Assembly: GCA_018268695.1 (NCBI GenBank)
Contig: JAFDWD010001035.1
Span: 1-6,126 of the forward strand
Source: Actinomycetota bacterium
GTDB taxonomy: Bacteria > Actinomycetota > Thermoleophilia > Solirubrobacterales > 70-9
Length of the DNA stretch: 6,126 bases
Reading direction: 5' to 3'
Shown here: positions 1-4,709 of the stretch, piece by piece
How the letters are laid out: every line of letters starts with the position of its first letter
How positions within the stretch are numbered: position 1 is the stretch's first letter
The notes under the pieces: generated by a model
Told to the model about the DNA's origin: nothing
What the model saw: only the letters and a program-made list of their open reading frames with translations
The model's database searches: none
Position numbers and translations under genes: made by a program

Positions 1-214
1 AGTCCCCGAGCTGGCGGCCTACTGCGGCCCTGACGACCTGCTGCTGCTCGGCTCGCGCAGCTACGGGCCGATCGCGCGGACCCTGCTCGGCTCGGTGTCC
101 TCGAAGCTGATCCACGAGGCGGCCTGCCCGGTCCTCGTCGTCCCCCGTCTCCATCGCGACGCGGAGGCAACGGCCGAGAGGTCGACGTCGAAAGCGGCGG
201 GGGTCGCGCGATGA
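1..214 (+). CDS. Universal stress protein, C-terminal end only (5' truncated by window)
   Basis: This is the last 70 codons of a USP-family gene, read from base 2 and ending at TGA 212-214. The visible part is the final strand-loop-helix-strand of a USP domain. It has a hydrophobic strand (LLLLGSR), the nucleotide-binding loop GSRSYGPIARTLLGS, the helix SVSSKLIHEA and the closing strand CPVLVVPR, followed by a polar tail of about 22 residues. Compared with the canonical G-2x-G-9x-G-S/T loop of ATP-binding USPs, the second glycine is serine here, though the terminal G-S is kept. The fragment closely resembles the C-terminal domain of the next gene (LIHEA-CPVLVVPR), so it is probably the second domain of another tandem USP. 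Its stop overlaps the next start as ATGA, indicating the same operon. The N-terminal part and the true start lie upstream of the window. Confidence 0.9.
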   Translation, partial: VPELAAYCGPDDLLLLGSRSYGPIARTLLGSVSSKLIHEAACPVLVVPRLHRDAEATAERSTSKAAGVAR

Positions 215-1161
215 CGGCCGTGGCCGGACGCCGGCGTCCGCGGCGGATACTCGTCGGCTACGACCCCGAGGAAGGCGGCCGCGACGCGGCGGCGCTCGCC
301 CGAGATCTCGGCGAGGAGGAGTCGCACGTCGACGTCGTCCACGTGGTCGGCGCGAAGGCGCCGCTGGCGTTCGGGCCATCGCGCCTCAGCCCGGCGGAAG
401 TACCCGGCGCGGACCGCTTCTTCGCTCCCGCGATGGAGCTGCTCGATCCGATGCCGGCCACGGGGCGCGTCTACGGAGGCGGCTCGGTGGCGCACGTCCT
501 CACCGACCTCGCCGAGGAGGAGGGAGCGGACCTGATCGTGATCGGCGCGGGGCACCGGGGCGCGGTCGGACGGACCTTCCTCGGCAGCGTCGCCCACTGC
601 CTTCTGCACGGGGCACCCGCACCGGTGGCGACCGCGCCCCGCGGCTACGCCAAGCGACCGCGCCGCACCCCGCGCCTGATCGCCGTCGCCTACGACGGCA
701 CGCCGGAAGCCGAAGCCGCGCTCGACCACGCCGAGAGCCTGGCGCTGGAGATCGGCGCGCGCCTGCGGCTCCTCGCGGTCGCAGCGATCCCGGCGACGCC
801 CGCGACCATGCTCGGCTACACCCCGCCGATGCCGAAGCCGGCGGCCGCTGTCCTGGCCGACGGCCTCGCGACCATCGACCCCGACCTCGACGCCGAGACC
901 CGCGTGCTCGGCGACCACTCGATCGCCGACGCGATCGTCGCCGACTGCGGCACGGAGGTCGACCTCCTCGTGGTCGGCTCCCGCGGATACGGCGCCTTCT
1001 CCCGGGTGATGATCGGCTCCGTCGCCGCCGGGCTGATCCACGAGGCCCGCTGTCCCGTCCTCGTCGTGCCCCGCCCCCGGCGGGAGGAGATGAAAGAGGG
1101 CTGGCGCCTGCGCGAGCCGCGCCGCGAGCCCCTCCCCCAAGGGGAAACGAAGGCCGCGTGA
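211..1161 (+). CDS. Tandem-domain universal stress protein (316 aa)
   Basis: Two USP domains lie in one chain, the usual size for tandem USPs (about 290-320 aa). The N-terminal domain has strand RILVGYD with the nucleotide-contacting Asp18, then loop GAGHRGAVGRTFLGS at 112-126. The C-terminal domain has strand IAVAYDG with Asp162 and loop GSRGYGAFSRVMIGS at 256-270, which keeps the full G-2x-G-9x-G-S pattern. In the N-terminal loop the second glycine is His115. A conserved RGY linker at about 144-146 joins the halves, and a 28-residue charged tail follows the last strand. USPs are cytosolic stress proteins that often bind ATP and act in growth arrest, hypoxia or redox stress; the partner here is unknown. 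ATG 211 is chosen because it overlaps the preceding stop (ATGA) and places the first strand 13 residues in. It is an internal gene of the USP operon, with no own promoter visible. Confidence 0.95.
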   Translation: MTAVAGRRRPRRILVGYDPEEGGRDAAALARDLGEEESHVDVVHVVGAKAPLAFGPSRLSPAEVPGADRFFAPAMELLDPMPATGRVYGGGSVAHVLTDLAEEEGADLIVIGAGHRGAVGRTFLGSVAHCLLHGAPAPVATAPRGYAKRPRRTPRLIAVAYDGTPEAEAALDHAESLALEIGARLRLLAVAAIPATPATMLGYTPPMPKPAAAVLADGLATIDPDLDAETRVLGDHSIADAIVADCGTEVDLLVVGSRGYGAFSRVMIGSVAAGLIHEARCPVLVVPRPRREEMKEGWRLREPRREPLPQGETKAA

Positions 1162-2084
1162 TGGCGGGCGACGCGAAAATCTGGCGGCCGCGGCGGGTCC
1201 TGGTCGGCTATGACGGCAGCGACGGCGGACGCGACGCGATCGCCCTCGGGGCACTGCTCGCCGAGCCCGACGCGGAGTTCCTGCTCGTCGACGTGATCCC
1301 GCCCGTCGGCCTCTTCACCACCCATCCCCGTCGCCTCGAGGACGAGGAGCCGCCGCAGTCGCGCGGCTTCTTCCTGGAAGCGTTGCGGGACCTACCCGGC
1401 CGGCGGGTCGAGACCCGGACCTACGTCGCCAACTCGGCCGCCCGGGTCCTCACCGAGATCGCCGAGGAGGAGAGCTTCGACCTGATCGCGATCGGCCCGT
1501 GCTACCCGGGGATCGTCGGGCGGATCCTGCTCGGCAGTGTCGGCACGGGCCTGATGCACGGCGCCTCGGCCCCGGTCGCCGCCGCGACGCGCGGCTACGA
1601 CCAACATCGTCGTCACGCGATCCGCGAGATCGCGGTGGCCTGGGACGGCAGCCCGGAAGCGCGCGAGGCGGTCCTCCACGCCGAGGTGCTGGCGCGCCGC
1701 GAGTCGGCGAGCCTACGGCTCGTCACCGTCGATGTCATGGAGACGACCTTGCCCGGCGCGATCGGCTGGGAACCGGCCGTGCCGAAGACGCCCGCGGAGG
1801 TTCTCCAGGAAGGCATCGCCTCCATCTCCCCGGACCTGAAGGTGCAGGGCAAGCTGATCGACGGCGGCTCGATCGCGGCGGCGATCGCCGAGGAGTGCCG
1901 GGTCGGCGTGGATCTGCTGGTGCTCGGCTCGCGCGGCTACGGCGCGCTCGGGCGCGTCCTCGTCGGGTCGGTAGGGACCGGATTGCTGCACCGCGCCCGG
2001 TGCCCGATCCTGACGGTGCCCCGCCCACGCACGCCGGCGGGCGAGCAGAGCTTCCGGGACGAGGAAGCGGTGGCGACGGGATGA
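1161..2084 (+). CDS. Tandem-domain universal stress protein (307 aa)
   Basis: This is the second complete tandem USP. Counted from ATG 1161, its landmarks fall at the same residue numbers as in the preceding protein: Asp18 in VLVGYDGS, N-terminal loop GPCYPGIVGRILLGS at 112-126, Asp162 in VAWDGSPEA and C-terminal loop GSRGYGALGRVLVGS at 256-270. Equal spacing implies tandem duplication without net indels. The C-terminal loop is a full G-2x-G-9x-G-S nucleotide-binding motif; in the N-terminal loop the second glycine is Tyr115. A 19-residue acidic/polar tail ends the protein. Two starts are possible. ATG 1161 shares one base with the upstream stop (TGATG) and has a weak AAGG seven bases upstream. 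GTG 1158 would add one Met and give a 4-base overlap. I prefer ATG. Coupled translation with the genes on both sides is expected. The specific role is unknown beyond the family's stress functions. Confidence 0.94.
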   Translation: MAGDAKIWRPRRVLVGYDGSDGGRDAIALGALLAEPDAEFLLVDVIPPVGLFTTHPRRLEDEEPPQSRGFFLEALRDLPGRRVETRTYVANSAARVLTEIAEEESFDLIAIGPCYPGIVGRILLGSVGTGLMHGASAPVAAATRGYDQHRRHAIREIAVAWDGSPEAREAVLHAEVLARRESASLRLVTVDVMETTLPGAIGWEPAVPKTPAEVLQEGIASISPDLKVQGKLIDGGSIAAAIAEECRVGVDLLVLGSRGYGALGRVLVGSVGTGLLHRARCPILTVPRPRTPAGEQSFRDEEAVATG

Positions 2085-2944
2085 TCGCGCGCGCTCCCGC
2101 CCACTTCACCTCTCCGCCGCGTCGCGTCGTGGTCGGCTGCGACGGGAGCGAGGGAGCCCGCGACGCGGTCGCGCTCGCCCGCCTGCTCGCGCCCGACGAC
2201 GCCGCCTTCCTCCTCGTCGACATCGTGCCCCGCCGGGCGCTCGGGCGGCGCCTCGGCGATCATCGCCCGGCCGACTTCTCGGCGGCGAGGCACGCGCTCT
2301 CGGCCGGGCGCGCGGACAAGCCGACGATCGAGACCCGCACGGTCAGGGCCGACCGGCCGGACGAGGTCCTCGCCGACATCGGCGCCGACGAGCGCCGCGA
2401 CCTGATCGTGGTCGGCTCGCCCCACCGCGGGCTGCTCGGACGGGCGCTCCTCGGCAGCGTCGCCAAGGCCCTGATCCACCGCTCGACGATCCCGGTGGCG
2501 ATCGCGCCGCGAGGCTTCTCGGCCGGCGGGCTCCACCGCCTCGTCGTCGGCTTCGACGGCTCGCCCGAGGCGAAGTCCGCGCTCGAGTGGGCCGAACCGA
2601 TCGGCGCCGCCCGCGAAGCCGAGATCGACGTCTTCACCGTCGCCACCCCGCCGGTCTCGATCCCCGGCGCACTCGGCCACCGCCCGGCGGGCCTCGCCGA
2701 TCCCTTCGACGCGATCGAAGCGGCGGCCGACCAGGGCGGCGAGGACATCGACCTTCACGCCCACCTCAGCGTCGGCCACGCCGCCCCCAACCTGACCGCC
2801 GCCGCCTCCACCGCCGACCTGCTGATCGTCGGCACCCAGACCCACGGAGCGATCGAGGAGGTCCTGATCGGCTCGGTCGCCGACGAGCTGGTGACGTCGC
2901 CGAGGTGCCCGGTGGTGACGGTTCCCCTCACCGCCGGTCGATGA
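2081..2944 (+). CDS. Tandem-domain universal stress protein, divergent member (287 aa)
   Basis: This is the third complete tandem USP and the last gene of the operon. ATG 2081 overlaps the preceding TGA (ATGA). The reading frame is open far upstream, but that extension lies out of frame over the previous USP gene and is not used. The N-terminal domain has VVVGCDGSEG with Asp21 and loop GSPHRGLLGRALLGS at 112-126. The C-terminal domain has VVGFDGSPEA with Asp159 and loop GTQTHGAIEEVLIGS at 251-265. Both loops lack the canonical second glycine (His115 and Thr254), unlike the two preceding proteins, whose C-terminal loops are canonical. It also lacks the charged C-terminal tail, ending soon after the last strand (CPVVTVPL). 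It may therefore bind nucleotide differently or act as a regulatory partner for its neighbours; that is inference. Its last 17 bases overlap the convergent kinase gene. Confidence 0.94.
   Translation: MIARAPAHFTSPPRRVVVGCDGSEGARDAVALARLLAPDDAAFLLVDIVPRRALGRRLGDHRPADFSAARHALSAGRADKPTIETRTVRADRPDEVLADIGADERRDLIVVGSPHRGLLGRALLGSVAKALIHRSTIPVAIAPRGFSAGGLHRLVVGFDGSPEAKSALEWAEPIGAAREAEIDVFTVATPPVSIPGALGHRPAGLADPFDAIEAAADQGGEDIDLHAHLSVGHAAPNLTAAASTADLLIVGTQTHGAIEEVLIGSVADELVTSPRCPVVTVPLTAGR
2909..2937 (+). terminator. Hairpin at the convergent gene ends, candidate terminator
   Basis: A 10-bp stem (2909-2918 with 2928-2937) encloses a 9-base loop. In the plus-strand transcript all ten positions pair, with one U-G wobble at 2913/2933. 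In the minus-strand transcript the same position is an A-C mismatch, so the structure should favour ending the USP transcript. It lies inside the last codons of the USP gene and covers the stop of the kinase gene. No U-tract follows, as is common for GC-rich actinobacterial terminators. The fold is seen in the sequence; the terminator function is inferred. Confidence 0.4.
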
Positions 2945-4493
2945 AGCACTCGACCTCCGCCACCTGAAGGTCCAGGGGGACATCGGTGCGCAGGGCGATG
3001 CGGCGGCGGGCCCAGCGGCCCTCGAGGGGGTCGCGCTCGCCTACCTGGTGGAGGACGACGGCGGGGCCGGCGTCGGAGGGTGAGTGGCCGGCCTCGAGGC
3101 GTTCTTCGGCGCGGCGCATCAGGAGGCCGGGGGACGCCGTGCACTCGATCACGGTGGGGACGCAGAGCTGGTCGCCGAGGCCTTCCTCGAAGGCGAAGCG
3201 CTCCGCCTCGCGGTGGAAGGTGGCGTCGACGATGACCTCCTCGCCGCGGCGCAGGCGGGTCGCGCTCTCGCGGCCGAGCTCGCGGTAGACCTCCTCGCGG
3301 GCCTCCGGGGTGTAGAGGTCGGGACCGCCGCGCTCGGTCGGGTCGAGGCCGGCGAAGCGCTTGCGGACCAGGTCGGAGGAGAGGTGCGCGCGGCCGCTGG
3401 TCGCGGCGAGGCGCTCGGCCAGGGTCGTCTTGCCGCTGGCCGCCAGCCCGCAGATGACCAGCAGCGCCGGGCCGCGGGCCCGCCAGGCGAAGCGATGGCC
3501 GAGGTCGACGAGATCCCGCGCTTCCTGCTCGGAGGCGGCGCGCGCCTCCGGATCGTCGGCCAGCTCGGCCGCCCGCTCGCAGGCGACGGTCGCGCGCACC
3601 CAGGCGCGGTAGGCGGCGAAGAAGGCGATCAGCGAGTCGCCGTCGGGATCGCCTCCCGCCCACCGGTAGGTGACGACCAGGTCGCGCGCACACTCGGGCC
3701 GGCCGAGGCGCTCCAGGTCCATGACCAGGAAGGCGAGGTCGCAGGCGACGTCGATCTCCCGCAGGCGCGGGTCGAACTCGACGCAGTCATATATGTAGGG
3801 GGCCGCGGCGAAGGGGACGATCGCGTGCTCGGCGCGCAGGTCCCCGTGGCCGTCGCGGATGTGGCCGGCGGCGGCGCGCCGCTCCAGCCCCGCGCGGTGG
3901 TGGACGAGGTAGGCGTCGGTGAACTGGGCGGCCGCGCGGACGCGGTCGAGGTCGACGATCCCCTCCCCCGCCTTGCGCAGCGTCGACAGGTTCTCGGCGA
4001 GCGGCTCCAGCGAGGCGCGGAGCGCTTCGGGCCCGCGGACCACCCGCGCGTCCTGGTGGAACTGCGCCAGCAGGTGGCCGATCGACTCGACGTCGGAGGC
4101 CGAGAGGACCCCCTCGTCGTGCAGCGCCTGGAGGCTGCGGTCCTCTTCCACAGCCCCCATCTCGACCGCGTAGTCGACGGCCGCCGGGTCGTCGGCGTCG
4201 GCGAGCGCGTAGCCGTCCCCGCGCGGCACGATCGACACCACGCGGCGGTAGAGACGGGGCGCCAGGCGCCGGTTCAGCAGCACCTCTTCCTTGCACATCT
4301 CCCCCCGCCGCGCCGCCGTGCCGTAGTCGAGGAACGGCAGCACGATCGGCTTCTTCAGCTTGTAGGCGAGGTCGCCGGCGCGGAAGACCCAGGAGATGTG
4401 GGTCTCGCGCAGGTCGACCGAGTCCGGGCGGTGCGGGTAGAACGCGGGATCGAGCATCGCCGCGACCAGCGGCGGGTGGACGGCCACGGACAC
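2928..4493 (-). CDS. Two-domain kinase: APH-like domain plus P-loop AAA_33 domain (Rv2004c-like)
   Basis: A protein of 521 aa, typical of COG2187+COG0645 fusions (about 500-520 aa). Residues about 8-320 resemble an aminoglycoside-phosphotransferase/kinase fold. They include the family N-terminal block around LDPAFYPH and ETHISWVF, a YKLKKP lysine motif, the catalytic-loop-like HGDLRAEH at 216-223 (Asp218), and a metal-site-like YDCVEFD (Asp236). Residues about 340-521 form a P-loop kinase domain with Walker A GLAASGKT at 349-356 (Lys355), then LSSDLVRKRF and VIVDATFHR. The substrate is unknown. The family includes M. tuberculosis Rv2004c, a DosR-regulon gene next to a USP gene. The start is uncertain: GTG 4493 is chosen because the family's conserved block begins soon after it. 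GTG 4487 or ATG 4457 (509 aa) are alternatives, and none has a good Shine-Dalgarno. The frame stays open upstream to 5567, but that part is antisense to the esterase and is not coding. Confidence 0.9.
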   Translation of the reverse strand: MSVAVHPPLVAAMLDPAFYPHRPDSVDLRETHISWVFRAGDLAYKLKKPIVLPFLDYGTAARRGEMCKEEVLLNRRLAPRLYRRVVSIVPRGDGYALADADDPAAVDYAVEMGAVEEDRSLQALHDEGVLSASDVESIGHLLAQFHQDARVVRGPEALRASLEPLAENLSTLRKAGEGIVDLDRVRAAAQFTDAYLVHHRAGLERRAAAGHIRDGHGDLRAEHAIVPFAAAPYIYDCVEFDPRLREIDVACDLAFLVMDLERLGRPECARDLVVTYRWAGGDPDGDSLIAFFAAYRAWVRATVACERAAELADDPEARAASEQEARDLVDLGHRFAWRARGPALLVICGLAASGKTTLAERLAATSGRAHLSSDLVRKRFAGLDPTERGGPDLYTPEAREEVYRELGRESATRLRRGEEVIVDATFHREAERFAFEEGLGDQLCVPTVIECTASPGLLMRRAEERLEAGHSPSDAGPAVVLHQVGERDPLEGRWARRRIALRTDVPLDLQVAEVECFIDRR

Positions 4494-4495
4494 GG

Positions 4496-4558
4496 TCAGA
4501 CGCCCGGGGCTAGCGGCCCCGGGTGCGTCGCGTGGATCGGCGGGAGTGCCTGACTCAT
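4496..4558 (-). CDS. Possible 20-aa leader peptide ahead of the kinase gene
   Basis: On the minus strand, ATG 4558 opens a 20-codon frame beginning MSQALPPIHATHPG. It ends at TGA 4498-4496, two bases before the kinase GTG at 4493. A GAGG sits eight bases before its ATG, a better ribosome site than any for the kinase gene itself. The last codons run through the 8-bp hairpin at 4503-4523, so ribosome movement could open that hairpin and couple translation into the kinase gene. The peptide is proline- and histidine-containing and matches no family I recognise. It could be a chance ORF in GC-rich DNA. Confidence 0.25.
   Translation of the reverse strand: MSQALPPIHATHPGPLAPGV
4503..4523 (-). promoter_or_regulatory. 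Strong hairpin just upstream of the kinase start
   Basis: A perfect 8-bp all-G/C stem (4503-4510 with 4516-4523) has a 5-base loop. It ends ten bases before the GTG at 4493 on the minus strand. In the mRNA it would occupy the place where a ribosome binding site is expected, and no Shine-Dalgarno is otherwise visible. It could limit translation or act in attenuation. It also overlaps the 3' half of a possible leader ORF. The structure is seen in the sequence; the role is inferred. Confidence 0.4.
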
Positions 4559-4565
4559 CCTCGAA

Positions 4566-4648
4566 GCCTCGCCCGGATACCACCCGCCGCCATCGGGGCT
4601 GGACCGCAGTCCGCCTGCGGCGTTCCCCCGATGCCGCCCGCCCGAGGC
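4566..4648. promoter_or_regulatory. Nested stem structure, candidate structured leader RNA
   Basis: Three helices nest inside each other: an outer GCCTCG/CGAGGC (4566-4571 with 4643-4648), a middle 8-bp CATCGGGG/CCCCGATG (4591-4598 with 4626-4633) and an inner CCGCAG/CTGCGG (4604-4609 with 4615-4620) with a 5-base loop. The middle and inner helices are separated by a symmetric 5x5 internal loop. I compared it from memory with common riboswitch cores (FMN, TPP, SAM, glycine, cobalamin, c-di-AMP, c-di-GMP) and saw no match. It could fold in either transcript. In GC-rich DNA such pairing can arise by chance. Confidence 0.3.
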
Positions 4649-4709
4649 CCAAATGCGGTCTTCCACGGATGCCGGGGCAACTACCCGTACCTAAGTTCCT
4701 GGGTGAGCG

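Larger units (their letters stand above)
4494..4709. other. Divergent intergenic region with several inverted repeats
   Basis: These 216 bases separate the start codons of two divergently transcribed genes, so they should hold both promoters. I see no convincing -35/-10 pair. The best -10-like hexamer for the esterase is TAAGTT at 4692-4697, without a matching -35. The region is crowded with possible stems, listed separately: 4503-4523, 4544-4556 (GAGT/ACTC, 5-base loop) and a nested set at 4566-4648. A weak 4-bp CGGG/CCCG repeat lies at 4673-4687. Short plus-strand ORFs across it show no recognisable protein character. Confidence 0.6.

Noticed and set aside
61..1254. 397-codon minus-strand ORF opposite the USP genes
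   Set aside because: It is antisense to confident USP coding sequence. Its translation is Arg/Gly/Ala/Asp-rich without domain character, as expected for a shadow frame in GC-rich DNA. The 348-codon minus-strand ORF at 1937-2983 is rejected for the same reason.
1499..2080. Early start of the last USP frame at 1499 (481 aa)
   Set aside because: This stretch is the wrong frame of the preceding USP gene and is Arg/Gly/Pro-rich. ATG 2081 gives a normal USP N-terminus and an ATGA overlap.
3084..4553. 489-codon plus-strand ORF opposite the kinase gene
   Set aside because: It mirrors the kinase codons, has low-complexity Ala/Gly/Arg/Val composition, and shows no family motif. The minus frame has clear Walker A and HGD motifs.
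4544..4560. TCAGGCA on the minus strand, resembling part of a glycine riboswitch
   Set aside because: The rest of the glycine aptamer core is missing, and the bases are explained by a simple GAGT/ACTC hairpin.
4673..4687. Possible DosR-type operator (GGG...CCC palindrome)
   Set aside because: It is only a CGGG/CCCG repeat with a 7-base gap. The DosR consensus needs GGGACT/AGTCCC with an 8-base gap between GGG and CCC, and the inner bases do not match.
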